NCBI GenBank assembly: GCA_937139495.1
Contig: CAKZQC010000027.1
Span: 1 to 64,000, forward strand
DNA from: an uncultured Saprospiraceae bacterium
GTDB lineage: Bacteria > Bacteroidota > Bacteroidia > Chitinophagales > Saprospiraceae
Length of the DNA: 64,000 nucleotides
Reading direction: 5' to 3'
Shown one piece after another: positions 1 to 12,046 of this stretch. Position 1 is the stretch's first letter; the number at the start of each line of letters is the position of its first letter. Both the position numbers and the translations under genes were made by a program. Under the pieces are notes generated by a model. That model was not told where the DNA came from. It saw nothing but the letters and a program-made list of their open reading frames with translations, and ran no database searches.

Positions 1-1
1 G

Positions 2-2932
2 ACTGCAACCGCCAATTTATTATCAATTAGCTTTATCCAAGATTCTATTTTGAGACCCACACAAGTCGCTGATTTGATACTAGAAGATTATTCTAAACAA
101 GAAAAAATTTGGGTGGAAGCTCAAATTAAAAACATGAGTGAAGATGAGAAGCTGGGACAGCTTTTCATGATTGGTGCCTATCCTCAGAACGGTGCCAGCG
201 ACGAAAAAAAAGTATTAGCTGATATTAAAAATCATCATGTTGGTGGACTTATTTTCTTCCGAGGAACAGAGGGTAATATTGCTCGACTGACCAATAAATA
301 TCAAGCAGCAGCTAGCAAAACGCCACTCATGATGTCCATGGATGCGGAATGGGGAACCAATATGCGTGTCAGTAACGCCGTCAAGTATCCGCGTCAATTG
401 ATGATGGGTGCGATACAAAACAATGCCCTGATTTATGAGTTTGGCACTGCTGTAGCCAACGAATGCAAAGCGATGGGCATTCATATCAATTTCGCTCCCG
501 TGATTGACATCAATAACAATCCTGCCAACCCTGTCATTGGCGACCGCTCGTTTGGCGAAAATAGAGAAAACGTAACCGCCAAAGCGTTTCAGTATATTAC
601 TGGACTACAAGATCATGGTGTGATGGCTTGTGCCAAACACTTCCCTGGTCATGGCGATACAGATGTTGATTCGCATAAAGATTTGCCGATTATCAACCAC
701 GATAGAAACCGATTGGATAGCATCGAATTATATCCTTTTCGCAATTTGGCACAACAAGGTGTACAATCTATGATGGTGGCACACTTGCATATTCCTGCAC
801 TGGATTCTACTCCTAATTTACCCATTACCTTATCGAAACCTGCCGTAACTGGATTGCTACAAGAAGAATTAGGTTTCAAAGGACTAATATTCACAGATGC
901 CCTCAATATGAAAGGCGTGACAAAACACTTTGCAGATGGCGAAACCGATTTGAGGGCCTTGCTGGCTGGCAATGATGTCCTATTGGTCACGCAAGACATT
1001 CCGAGTGCCAAAAAGAAAATAAAAGAAGCAATTCAAGCCAATCAAATTAGTTGGAAAGAGATAGAACGCAGAGTACGCAAAATATTGGCAGCAAAATATC
1101 GCTTGGGCTTGAGCCAATATCAAGATGCCGATGTAAAGAATGTCACTCGTAAATTAACCACGTCATTACATCAAGATTTGAAAACCGATTTGGTTGCCAA
1201 TGCGATTACTTTGGCGAATGACCCTGCCAACTTATTGCCAATTAATGTGACCGATGATGTCGCTTGTATTAGTGTTAACACGGGCAGCCGACAAACAACC
1301 TTTCAGCAAGAACTGCGTCGCTATGGGGTCAAATCTTTTTACACGGACAACAAACGAGTGCTGAACAATCGCCTAAAAGCATTGCAAAAGAAAAAAGTAG
1401 TGATTGTAGCGGTACATAATGTTGGTCGTTCGAGCAAAAATGATTTTGAAGTGCCTGCCGCTATACAGCGTTTCGTACAAGAGCTGAGTGGCAAAACAAA
1501 CGTAATTCTTGTTGATTTTGGGACACCTTATGCTCTCAAATTTTTTGATAAAGCACAAGCTGCGGTAGTTGGTTACAACGACGAAGGCTTGACGCAACGC
1601 TTAGTGGCACAAGCGATTTGTGGCGTGTTGCCCTTCAAGGGGCGATTGCCTATTTCCGCTTCCACCAAATATAAATATGGCATGGGCAAAACAACTATTG
1701 CCAACAAATTGCCTTATGCTTCGCCCGAATCGGTCGGAATGGATGCTAACAAATTGCGCAAAATAAATAGTATTGCTGCCGAAATGATTCGTGCCAAAGC
1801 AGCCCCCGGTTGTCAGGTATTGATTGCCAAAGATGGCAAAATTGTGTTTCATGAAGCGTATGGGCATCACACCTATGCTCGCAAAACCAAAGTAAAATTA
1901 GATGATGTTTATGATTTGGCATCCGTGACTAAAGTAGCTGCCACGACCATCTCTATCATGAAGCTCTACGAGCAAGGCAAACTAGACATCAACAAACCGA
2001 TTGGCAATTATTTGCCAGAGCTAAAAGGCACCAACAAAGCAGGTTTGCTTATCAAAGATATACTCGCACATCAGGCAGGCTTGAAGCCTTGGATTCCGTT
2101 CTACACCAAAACGCTAGACGAAAATAACAAACCACTTAACGAGCGGTATTATTCCCCTAATAAAACCAATACGCACCAAGTGCCGATTGCAGAACGATTA
2201 TATTTTTCGGAAGCTGAAACAGATTCTGTCGTTTGGGAACGAATTTACAATCAAGACTTGCGAGGTAGGACTAATTATAGATACAGTGATTTAGGCTTTA
2301 TTATGTTTGCCAAATTAGTACACAAGGTATCTGGTCAGCCACTTGATGAATATGTCGCTCGAGAATTCTATCAACCAATGGGCTTGGGCATGATTTTATT
2401 CAATCCATTGCAAAACAAAATACAAAAATACCGCATCGTACCGACGGAAGAAGATCAATATTTCCGTTATCAACGCGTGCAAGGACACGTACACGATATG
2501 GGGGCAGCACTTTTGGGAGGCGTTTCGGGGCATGCAGGTCTGTTTGCAACTGCTGCCGATTTGGCAGCGGTCTATCAGATGCTACTCAATGGGGGTGAAT
2601 TTGGAGGAAAAAGATACTTAAAAGAAAGTACTATTCAGAAATTTACCGCTCAATATGATGCTGGTTCTAGACGTGGTTTAGGTTTTGATCGCAAAGAAAC
2701 CAAGGACGGCAGCAGCCGATCTTCTGTCAATGTTGCTTGGCAATCTTCTGCTCGCACTTTTGGTCATCTTGGGTTCACAGGAATTGGAGCATGGGCAGAT
2801 CCCGAACACAAAATCATTTACTTATTTTTGTCTAATCGAACCTACCCAAATATGGAAAACATGGGCTTGATTCGAAAAGATATTCGCACTCGTATTCACG
2901 AAGTAGCTTACGAAGCAGCAGGTATTGATTAA
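2..2932 (+). CDS. GH3 beta-N-acetylhexosaminidase fused to a serine beta-lactamase-fold domain (5' end outside window)
   Basis: The N-terminal half is a glycoside hydrolase family 3 (NagZ-like) domain that would remove beta-linked N-acetylglucosamine, probably from peptidoglycan or chitin fragments. Numbered from the TTG at base 50, the family motif KHFPGHGDTDVDSH starts at residue 196 and the likely nucleophile is D283 in FTDALNMKG. The C-terminal 400 residues form a penicillin-binding/class C beta-lactamase fold: SVTK (S625, K628), a YSD triad in RYSDLGF, and HLGFTG as the third box. The first in-frame start is TTG at 50, but the frame is open to the window edge with coding-like residues, so the gene almost certainly starts upstream. 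GH3/beta-lactamase fusions of about 1000 residues are known in Bacteroidota. Such proteins are normally exported, but any signal peptide would lie outside the window. Confidence 0.9.
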   Translation, partial: TATANLLSISFIQDSILRPTQVADLILEDYSKQEKIWVEAQIKNMSEDEKLGQLFMIGAYPQNGASDEKKVLADIKNHHVGGLIFFRGTEGNIARLTNKYQAAASKTPLMMSMDAEWGTNMRVSNAVKYPRQLMMGAIQNNALIYEFGTAVANECKAMGIHINFAPVIDINNNPANPVIGDRSFGENRENVTAKAFQYITGLQDHGVMACAKHFPGHGDTDVDSHKDLPIINHDRNRLDSIELYPFRNLAQQGVQSMMVAHLHIPALDSTPNLPITLSKPAVTGLLQEELGFKGLIFTDALNMKGVTKHFADGETDLRALLAGNDVLLVTQDIPSAKKKIKEAIQANQISWKEIERRVRKILAAKYRLGLSQYQDADVKNVTRKLTTSLHQDLKTDLVANAITLANDPANLLPINVTDDVACISVNTGSRQTTFQQELRRYGVKSFYTDNKRVLNNRLKALQKKKVVIVAVHNVGRSSKNDFEVPAAIQRFVQELSGKTNVILVDFGTPYALKFFDKAQAAVVGYNDEGLTQRLVAQAICGVLPFKGRLPISASTKYKYGMGKTTIANKLPYASPESVGMDANKLRKINSIAAEMIRAKAAPGCQVLIAKDGKIVFHEAYGHHTYARKTKVKLDDVYDLASVTKVAATTISIMKLYEQGKLDINKPIGNYLPELKGTNKAGLLIKDILAHQAGLKPWIPFYTKTLDENNKPLNERYYSPNKTNTHQVPIAERLYFSEAETDSVVWERIYNQDLRGRTNYRYSDLGFIMFAKLVHKVSGQPLDEYVAREFYQPMGLGMILFNPLQNKIQKYRIVPTEEDQYFRYQRVQGHVHDMGAALLGGVSGHAGLFATAADLAAVYQMLLNGGEFGGKRYLKESTIQKFTAQYDAGSRRGLGFDRKETKDGSSRSSVNVAWQSSARTFGHLGFTGIGAWADPEHKIIYLFLSNRTYPNMENMGLIRKDIRTRIHEVAYEAAGID

Positions 2933-3075
2933 TTTTTTTAGTGTCAAAATTTTAAGACTTAGAGCATGTCTAAAAATCCAATTTCTAACTTCTAAAACCT
3001 TTACCTCTGGTCATCTATTCATATTCTACGGTTGATTTATTAAAAATCTTTTGGACTTATTTTGCAAAACCCTTT

Positions 3076-5781
3076 TTGTACTATCGTCGCAAATGGCTGT
3101 TGGGTATTCTAGCGGTTTTGGTGGCGTTTGGTATAGCCAATCGAGTGGGCTTGATTCGAGTTTTCAACTCCGATGCGATTGCTGCCATTCCTGACAATAC
3201 CGCATTGGTGCTACACACACAGCACTACCAACAAGTATTGCAACAGCTCGAAAAGCAACCGTATGCCCATGATTTGTTGGCATTATCACTACTCGAAAAG
3301 TGGAAAAAAAACCTGCTACTCATTGATTCGCTCCTACAAAAAACGGACGATTATAAACAGCTATTGCGAGAAGCTACTGTCGTAAGTGGCGCTCAAGTGG
3401 TCAATAGCCAAGAAGCGGACTGGTTGTATGCCATAGAAGATGCCGACAATCAAGTCAAATTGAAAAACATGTTGGAAGCGATGCTGCCCAAAAGTTTGCA
3501 AAATCATAATTATAGAGGACACCAGATTTATCAAATACAACTCAGTAACCAGCAACGATTTGCTTTTGCGTATAGCAATGGCGTATTGCTAATCAGTCGC
3601 TCTACTCTGCTGGTAGAAACAGGCATCGAGCAACTCGACGAACCTCTTCGCAATGTACTAGAACAGTCCGATTTTGAGCAAGTTTATGCTTGGGATATGA
3701 ACAAAGAAAGTCAACTCAAAGTGTATTTCAACTTTGAAACCATTGCCTTATTGGGTGGCGTGTTGACCAATCGAGAGCATGACTTATTGGAACACCTCAA
3801 GCAACTCAGCCGATGGACAGGGCTAGATGCCCAATTTCACAAAGAAGGGCTTTCTTTGACTGGCAAATTTCACCCGTTGCCCAAACATAATTTTCTAAAA
3901 GCGCTGGCGAAGCAAAAAGCGCCTGCCAACACTACCCTACTACAATACTTGCCCAAAAATACAGCCGCTATGTTGTATTTTGGTTGGTCAGATTTCACTA
4001 AAGTCTATCATGCTTCCAAGGTCGTGACGACCCCTACATTTGAGGAATATGTATTGCCTTGGTTGGGACAAGAGGCAGCCTTGGTTATTACCGACCCGAT
4101 TGATGACGAAAATCATTTTGAAGATGATAAATTGGTTTTTCTGAAAACAAAAGATCCTGCTGCTACCGCTGAATTGCTGCAAGCTTATGGCAAAAAATAT
4201 GGCAGTTATCGTCAGCAAAACTTCCAAAATTTTGACATTAACGAACTCAAAGTTAATGATATTTTTACGCCTCTTTTTGGCGAAATTGTCACGCCTATTG
4301 TGGTGCCTTATTACACCATAGTAGAAAATTATGTTGTGTTTGCCAACTCCAGAACGGCGCTCGAAAGTTGGATACGCCAATACATGAGCGGACAAGTATT
4401 GACGAGTACGATGGCTTATGGCAGCTTAACCAGTTTCGCCAAAGCACCGCAAAACATATACGGCTGGCTGAGTACGCCCAAATCTATGAAGTTTTTGAAG
4501 TATTTGGCTCGTCCAGAATGGGAACAATATTTAGAAGAACGATTTGGTCGTTTTCGCTCCCTGTATGCGATTGGCGTTAGTCTTCATGGCAGCAGCGACC
4601 ACTTCGATATGCACTTGACCGCTACATATTCGGACGCTCCTGTCCAAGAGACACGCACGACAACCTCTTCCGTAGCCTGGTCGTTTGATATGAATAACAA
4701 TGCTGCTATTGCTCCCCAACCATTGTATGACAAAGCACATAATCACTATTATATTTTTGTGCAAGATTCGACCAAAAGACTTTATCTGCTAGATAATAAA
4801 GGCGAAAATCTTTGGGATACGCCCATTGTTCTGAATGACTTTGTACAATCCGATGTGGTGGCAGTTGATTATTATGGCAATGGCGAAATGCAAATTGCAT
4901 TCAATACGCCACGAAGTATTTTTGTGCTCAATCAAGCAGGTACTATTATCAAGCAAATTGATTTAGTTGCTTCCGCTAGAACTGGTATGTTGGTCACCAA
5001 TTATAACAATAGCCCCAACTTTTATGTGCCATGTAGAAATGGTGGCGTGTATGGGTTTGACAAAAATGGGCAGCCGCTCAACGGCTGGCAACCAAACAAA
5101 CAAGTTGGTCCTGTTTATTATCCGATGCAATACTTGGAGTACGATGGCAAAAAGCACCTATTGGCAACTGGTCGTGCAGGCAATTGCAAATCGTTTGAGC
5201 TTGATAGCGATGCTAATTTCAGAGGCGGTACGTTAGGTTATAATATTACCTATTGGGGCAGCGATGCCAGTATTGGCAGAATAGCCGCAGGCAACGAAAG
5301 CGGCAAAATTCATGTTATCAATACCAAAGGAAAAGGATTTGTCATCAATCCGCTGCCCAATATGAACAAAAAAGTACAGTTTGCTTATGCTGATGTAGTC
5401 GGCGACAGCCGCAAGGATTATATTCGCTTACAAGACAGCTTGTTGGCTATTCATTATTACGAAAAAACAACTTCTGAACCCGACAAAAAAGGAAAAACAA
5501 GCACCAAAGATAAATTTACAGAGCTAGGTATTTATAAACTTCAACAGCCACTAAAACAGTTATTTGCACTTGATATAGTAGGCAAACCAAAAGCCTATTT
5601 GGGTGGATTGGATACTCAAAACAATAGCATTTACTTATATAATGCTAAAGGTGAACTGCAACAAGGTTTCCCATTGGCAGGCACTTCTACTTTTTCTATT
5701 GTCGATTTGTTTGATGAGCATGGCAATACCGTTGTTGTTGCCAATAGTAATCTAATTTATACCTATAAATTGAAACTTTAA
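3076..5781 (+). CDS. Large membrane-anchored/exported protein, DUF3352-like with propeller-like C-terminus
   Basis: Protein of about 900 residues with an N-terminal hydrophobic segment (KWLLGILAVLVAFGIANRVG) that acts as signal or anchor. Residues 30-500 resemble the DUF3352 type of exported Bacteroidota protein (family recognised by feel, not proven). From about residue 535 there are repeated strands such as LYLLDNKGENLWDTPI and IFVLNQAGTIIKQIDL, typical of PQQ/VCBS-like beta-propeller blades. The start is unclear. TTG at 3076 is the first conventional start, but the frame is open back to 2989 and encodes plausible residues (LLKIFWTYFAKPFLYYRR) with no ATG. It ends 10 bp before the next lipoprotein gene, so the two are probably co-transcribed. 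Function unknown. Confidence 0.7.
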   Translation: MYYRRKWLLGILAVLVAFGIANRVGLIRVFNSDAIAAIPDNTALVLHTQHYQQVLQQLEKQPYAHDLLALSLLEKWKKNLLLIDSLLQKTDDYKQLLREATVVSGAQVVNSQEADWLYAIEDADNQVKLKNMLEAMLPKSLQNHNYRGHQIYQIQLSNQQRFAFAYSNGVLLISRSTLLVETGIEQLDEPLRNVLEQSDFEQVYAWDMNKESQLKVYFNFETIALLGGVLTNREHDLLEHLKQLSRWTGLDAQFHKEGLSLTGKFHPLPKHNFLKALAKQKAPANTTLLQYLPKNTAAMLYFGWSDFTKVYHASKVVTTPTFEEYVLPWLGQEAALVITDPIDDENHFEDDKLVFLKTKDPAATAELLQAYGKKYGSYRQQNFQNFDINELKVNDIFTPLFGEIVTPIVVPYYTIVENYVVFANSRTALESWIRQYMSGQVLTSTMAYGSLTSFAKAPQNIYGWLSTPKSMKFLKYLARPEWEQYLEERFGRFRSLYAIGVSLHGSSDHFDMHLTATYSDAPVQETRTTTSSVAWSFDMNNNAAIAPQPLYDKAHNHYYIFVQDSTKRLYLLDNKGENLWDTPIVLNDFVQSDVVAVDYYGNGEMQIAFNTPRSIFVLNQAGTIIKQIDLVASARTGMLVTNYNNSPNFYVPCRNGGVYGFDKNGQPLNGWQPNKQVGPVYYPMQYLEYDGKKHLLATGRAGNCKSFELDSDANFRGGTLGYNITYWGSDASIGRIAAGNESGKIHVINTKGKGFVINPLPNMNKKVQFAYADVVGDSRKDYIRLQDSLLAIHYYEKTTSEPDKKGKTSTKDKFTELGIYKLQQPLKQLFALDIVGKPKAYLGGLDTQNNSIYLYNAKGELQQGFPLAGTSTFSIVDLFDEHGNTVVVANSNLIYTYKLKL

Positions 5782-5791
5782 AACACAACCC

Positions 5792-6604
5792 ATGAAAATC
5801 CTTTCTTTTATTTTCCCAATTTGTATGCTGCTAATCAGTTGTGCTGGCAGCTTAAATAATAAACAAGCAATAGCAACCATTAATCAACTGCCTATTTCCA
5901 AAAAAATTGCTTTAGTAGAAGTTGATTCTAGTGATCAAATCTTAGATACGCTCTCTATTACAGCCTACAAATATGACGCAGAAGGAAATAAAAGATGGCA
6001 GAAAAAAAACCGCCTTTCAGAGGGGTTTCAATCGTCGCATGATAGTTATTATACCAAGGAGGAAGATTTATTTTATCGACTTGACTCCTTGCCTTCAAAC
6101 TATAGCTCTATCTATGAAACTAAGAGAAATAAAGCAGGCAAAATAACCGCAGCAACAACTCGTATCCAAGATGGAGAAAATAGCTATGAAGTAAATATTA
6201 AATTCACTTATACCTATAAGAAGGGAAAGATTAGCACGTTGTTTATTGATGCTGTACAAGATACAAATACCGTGCATTCTGAAACGTGGTACGATGCTGA
6301 AGAAAATCCAGTCCACGAATTTCACCTAATGAATCAAGATACGATAAGCAAAACTATACACCACTATAAGAACAATAAGCTCCAATCTACAACTGCGTTT
6401 TATTCCATGTTAGATAGTTCTAAAATCATCACCACTTACAACGAAGAAGAGCAAGCCATCAAGGAAAAACACTACGAGTCCACACAAGCATTGCCTCACA
6501 AAGAAGTAGAATACTTCTATGACGACAATCAAGTCCTTCAAAGGACTGTAGAAAAAAATCTGCTGACCAATACACGTAAGCATTTCAAATATTTACAATT
6601 ATAA
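5792..6604 (+). CDS. Hypothetical lipoprotein
   Basis: 270 residues beginning with a lipoprotein signal (MKILSFIFPICMLLISCAGS, lipobox LISC, Cys17). The mature part is rich in Tyr, Asp, Lys and Glu and has loosely repeated strands of the type YDAEGNKRWQKKN, WYDAEENPVHEF and YNEEEQAIKEKHYES, reminiscent of YD/MORN-type beta repeats. It follows the 901-residue protein by 10 bp and ends before a strong bidirectional hairpin, so it closes that operon. I do not recognise a named family. Confidence 0.75.
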   Translation: MKILSFIFPICMLLISCAGSLNNKQAIATINQLPISKKIALVEVDSSDQILDTLSITAYKYDAEGNKRWQKKNRLSEGFQSSHDSYYTKEEDLFYRLDSLPSNYSSIYETKRNKAGKITAATTRIQDGENSYEVNIKFTYTYKKGKISTLFIDAVQDTNTVHSETWYDAEENPVHEFHLMNQDTISKTIHHYKNNKLQSTTAFYSMLDSSKIITTYNEEEQAIKEKHYESTQALPHKEVEYFYDDNQVLQRTVEKNLLTNTRKHFKYLQL

Positions 6605-6625
6605 ATTGACAAAACCTCTCCAAAA

Positions 6626-6666
6626 AAAAGTCCTTACAGCTATTCAAATTAGCCGTAAGGACTTTT
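6626..6666. terminator. Bidirectional intrinsic terminator
   Basis: A 16-bp stem (AAAAGTCCTTACAGCT at 6626-6641 pairing with 6651-6666, one G-T wobble) has a 9-nt loop. An A-run lies on one side and a T-run on the other, so it can stop transcription in both directions between the convergent genes ending at 6604 and 6693. Confidence 0.85.
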
Positions 6667-6692
6667 ACTATTTAGGCTGTTACTATTGCCCC

Positions 6693-7544
6693 TTACAGCT
6701 CAAACAATTGATATACTTTTTCGTTTTTGGAGCGTGTCGCCCAAACTAATAGTTGATTATTGGGTAGTAATTTTGCCCAGCTTCCTGTGGTCGTCAAAAC
6801 AGTAGTTGGAGTATTATTTTCTACTTTATAAATTTGAGTGGTCAGAACTCCTTTAGTATTTTTTCGAGCTACTTTCTGTTCTATCAGCAATAGATTTCCG
6901 TTATCACCTACCCCCACCAAACGAGCCATTGCGTCCGTGTAAGTCGATACAATTTTGGCTGCCGCAATATCCCAAACTATAAATTCATTGGTGCCCTTTT
7001 TGAGCATTGCAAGGTATTTGCCGTTGTTCGATAGCGTCATTGATACGAAGGTGGATTGTGGCAAAACAGCCGTTGACTTTTGAGTAGCAAAATCATATTG
7101 CCACAACAGATGGTTGGACGCACGCCAGTACAGTTTTTTGTCTATTGGGCTATAGCCAATATCCATCGCATCTACTATCGGCAATGCTGTGGCTGCTTTG
7201 TCGTCTAGTTTGGTTGCCTGCCAGACTTGATTGTCGTAGTCTGCATTGGTCGTCAACAGTAGCAGTTGGTTCTCCTGAGCAGTTGCCTGCAACAACATAG
7301 GAGTACTTGCTATAGTGGTGGCTGACCGATTGGCAATCGTTAATTTGGTGTAGTTATCACTATGAAATACATAAATCTCGTCTTGCAATGACAGCACTCC
7401 TTCTGGCGTGGTATATTCGTTGCAGTTCCATTCTATTTTTTTCAGATTATTGGTCGTGGTATTATTATAGTTCGTTCGGTTACTGGTACAATTAGATAAA
7501 AAAACGAAGCAGGAGAATGCAGTTATTAAGTATTTCATTATCAT
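6693..7544 (-). CDS. Hypothetical lipoprotein with propeller-like repeats
   Basis: 283 residues with a lipoprotein signal (MKYLITAFSCFVFLSNC, lipobox LSNC); translation may start at the ATG at 7544 or two codons later at 7538. The mature protein has short repeats such as LWQYDFATQKSTAVLP, MTLSNNGKYLAML and FIVWDIAAAKIVSTY that look like WD40/TolB-type propeller blades. It is divergent from the DUF4403 gene and ends at the shared bidirectional terminator. Substrate and partners are not apparent. Confidence 0.75.
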   Translation of the reverse strand: MIMKYLITAFSCFVFLSNCTSNRTNYNNTTTNNLKKIEWNCNEYTTPEGVLSLQDEIYVFHSDNYTKLTIANRSATTIASTPMLLQATAQENQLLLLTTNADYDNQVWQATKLDDKAATALPIVDAMDIGYSPIDKKLYWRASNHLLWQYDFATQKSTAVLPQSTFVSMTLSNNGKYLAMLKKGTNEFIVWDIAAAKIVSTYTDAMARLVGVGDNGNLLLIEQKVARKNTKGVLTTQIYKVENNTPTTVLTTTGSWAKLLPNNQLLVWATRSKNEKVYQLFEL

Positions 7545-7720
7545 TTTTTGGGTGCGTGTCTAAATATAAGAGATTGAAGTTGTTTAAGAGTATGTCTAAG
7601 GAATATCGGCTTATTTTATCAAAACACAACTGATTTACTAATTTTAGTGCATGAAGTTGTTTAAAAAATCACTTGAACTGACTTTTCAAACAACTTCTAT
7701 GCTCGTCCTAAAATAAACGA

Positions 7721-7728
7721 TACCTTTG
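7721..7728 (+). promoter_or_regulatory. -7 promoter element of the DUF4403 gene
   Basis: TACCTTTG matches the Bacteroidota primary-sigma -7 consensus TANNTTTG and lies 41 bp before the ATG at 7770. No clear -33 TTTG is visible at the usual distance, so support is moderate. Confidence 0.45.
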
Positions 7729-7769
7729 CAGTATTATTTTACACCTTATTGCTGCATAATAATTTGATT

Positions 7770-9299
7770 ATGAACCGTCTATTTTTATTACTTTTTGTGA
7801 GCTTTCTATTGAGTAATTGTGCCAATAGAATACCCCGACCAACGACCGCTATTGCTCCTGTACAGGTTCCTACACTGCCTATTTCTACGGTACAGATTCC
7901 GATAGCTATCGAAAGTAGCAAACTAAGCCGTTTGCTAGAACAGCAACTCCCCAAACCATTGACCAAAGGTCAAACCGCTTCTTTTGATTTGCTGGTGCAA
8001 GGCAAAGCCAAACGTAACGTACCTAAAAAATGGTGGCACAAATTGAGCGATCCAGTAATCAGTTGGGTCAACAAAAACTTTGCAGTAAAAAGTGTCTTAT
8101 TCTATGAAGTAGATTTATCTAATTTGCAATTACAATTTGTCGGCGACCAAGTAATTGCTACTGCTGATTTGGCAATAGAAAGCCATTTGAAACTGGATAG
8201 AGCCGTGCCTTTTGGCAATAGAATTATTCAGGACAATATCCCCTGTCCTATTGCGGCACAAGTCACGCTAGGCGGTACCGTTTCGATGGACAGTATTGCC
8301 AATTTATTGATTGACCTCAAGGAAGATAAAACGAATTTAATCTTCAAAAATATCTGTTCCAATCAATCATTGGATAAGAACGAGTTGCCTCTTATTTTGC
8401 AATCTATGACTCAGCCCATTCAAGCGGCATTGCAACAGCAAATCAACCAAGTATTGACGCAACAAATTCGGCAAGTATTGGTACAAAACAAACAGTATTT
8501 ATCCTTTGAAAAACAATTACGATTAGCTGCTGGACAGCTCAATCAATCTTATTTATTGCAGCCTGACATTTGGCTACAGCCCAATGTAGAACAGCTGGTC
8601 ATCGCTCCCATCGTAGGTTCTGGCGAGGGTGCCAACAATAAGCTCCACTTACAACTCGGTGTAGAAGCTCGCCCAAGCATAGAAATTAACAAAAGTAAAC
8701 CACCAGAAAAGAAAGGAAAAGTAAAAATAGTAACTAAAAAAGTAAATAGTGTTTCTAGTGTTTTTGTACATGGTAAAATAGGTTTGGATACCATTGGGCA
8801 ACAATTGCAAAGCTACCTAAAAGAATATGTAGATACCTACCACTCCAAACATGGCTACACCATCGGCAAAGTCGTTGTTTATCCGAATTATAATCAGGCA
8901 ATTGTAGCGGTTGATTTGTTGCGTAGCAAAAACCAAAAATATAAAGGCACTTTTTACCTTGCGGGAATACCCAAGTACAACAGCACGACTCAAAAAGTCT
9001 ATCTCGATAGTTTGGCGTTTACGAGTCGCACCAAAAGTGTATTGCTAAAATCAGCCAAATGGTTATTGCAGCCGACTGTGCTAAAGCAACTCAAAGCCAA
9101 TGCACAATTTGCCATTGGTGACCAATTGCGAAGCATTCAGCAACAACTCAACGCCTTCCGAATAGAGGAAGACATAGGCAGCTTGACAGGCAAATTTGAG
9201 GTCGTTGATTTGGCAGCTTTGTTTATTACGGCTCACCATTTTGAGCTGTATTTACAAGCAGAAGGGCAATTGTTTTTTGACCTCAAAACATTGGAATAA
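7770..9299 (+). CDS. DUF4403 family lipoprotein
   Basis: 509 residues. I place the start at the ATG at 7770, which gives a clean lipoprotein signal (MNRLFLLLFVSFLLSNC). An upstream TTG at 7749 would precede it with a poor signal. The mature protein has the features of DUF4403: an opening IPIAIESSKLSRLLEQQLP module, paired amphipathic strand/helix repeats, and the Bacteroidota-typical stretch of rigid beta modules to the C-terminus. The family is of unknown function, and its tandem modules resemble lipid-transfer/BPI-like folds (inference). It is a single gene with its own promoter, upstream of gyrB. Confidence 0.85.
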   Translation: MNRLFLLLFVSFLLSNCANRIPRPTTAIAPVQVPTLPISTVQIPIAIESSKLSRLLEQQLPKPLTKGQTASFDLLVQGKAKRNVPKKWWHKLSDPVISWVNKNFAVKSVLFYEVDLSNLQLQFVGDQVIATADLAIESHLKLDRAVPFGNRIIQDNIPCPIAAQVTLGGTVSMDSIANLLIDLKEDKTNLIFKNICSNQSLDKNELPLILQSMTQPIQAALQQQINQVLTQQIRQVLVQNKQYLSFEKQLRLAAGQLNQSYLLQPDIWLQPNVEQLVIAPIVGSGEGANNKLHLQLGVEARPSIEINKSKPPEKKGKVKIVTKKVNSVSSVFVHGKIGLDTIGQQLQSYLKEYVDTYHSKHGYTIGKVVVYPNYNQAIVAVDLLRSKNQKYKGTFYLAGIPKYNSTTQKVYLDSLAFTSRTKSVLLKSAKWLLQPTVLKQLKANAQFAIGDQLRSIQQQLNAFRIEEDIGSLTGKFEVVDLAALFITAHHFELYLQAEGQLFFDLKTLE

Positions 9300-9311
9300 A
9301 AATCAAGATAA

Positions 9312-11345
<2,034 letters not shown>

Positions 11346-11366
11346 TTAATATTTTGTATCATATAT

Positions 11367-11406
11367 AAAGAAAGCCTTCTATACGACTTGCATAGAAGGC
11401 TTTCTT
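11367..11406 (+). terminator. gyrB terminator
   Basis: A 15-bp perfect stem (AAGAAAGCCTTCTAT at 11368-11382 with 11392-11406) has a 9-nt loop. The GCCTTCTAT core is shared with the terminator at 14358-14396. Confidence 0.85.
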
Positions 11407-11421
11407 ATGTTATTTTTATCT

Positions 11422-11904
11422 ATGTCAAAAAACAACCCTATATTAGACCAAGTCATAGAAAAGCGTCCAAGTGCCCTTTTTAGGCATATGAAAGTCGTTT
11501 ATTATTATACGATAGCTCATATCGTACTGTATGTGCTTTGTTATTTTTGTTCCAGTTCAGACTTGGATCAACAAATCATCCTTTCATTATTAACACTTGG
11601 TAGCATTCCTATTTATATTTTTATTTGTCATCAATATCTTACCTTTTCTTTTTGGACAAGTGCTATAAGTGGTTTTTGTATGTTATTGGTGGTCATTCCG
11701 TTGTTGAGTATCATCAGTACCATTATTATTACCAGTTCCACGAATTTTTCTTTTTTTGCTATTTTAGAGATTTTTCCTTTATTTCAAGGAGTCCCAATTA
11801 CTTTAGTCAACCTAATGATTTTATGTGGGCTACATACTTTATTAGCTAGCGGTTTGCTTTTTCTATTATACAAAATGCGTCAAGAAACCTATACCCCTTA
11901 CTAA
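11422..11904 (+). CDS. Hypothetical small membrane protein
   Basis: 160 residues if started at the ATG at 11422. An earlier in-frame ATG at 11407 directly abuts the gyrB terminator hairpin and is less likely. The protein has about four hydrophobic segments (YYYTIAHIVLYVLCYFC, IILSLLTLGSIPIYIFIC, FWTSAISGFCMLLVVIPL, LVNLMILCGLHTLLASGL) and a short charged N-terminus, so it should lie in the inner membrane. No family recognised. A coding-like stretch in another frame follows its stop (11905-12018). Confidence 0.6.
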   Translation: MSKNNPILDQVIEKRPSALFRHMKVVYYYTIAHIVLYVLCYFCSSSDLDQQIILSLLTLGSIPIYIFICHQYLTFSFWTSAISGFCMLLVVIPLLSIISTIIITSSTNFSFFAILEIFPLFQGVPITLVNLMILCGLHTLLASGLLFLLYKMRQETYTPY

Positions 11905-12046
11905 AGAACAGCTACGTCAAAAAAGAGATTTCAGCAGCGGTTCAAGAGCAAGTAACTGCTATCATAAATAGCATTGATATGCTACTACGCTCTTCGCAAG
12001 CTGGAAACACTTGCTAGCAACTAATCAACCCTTAAATTAAAAAACT

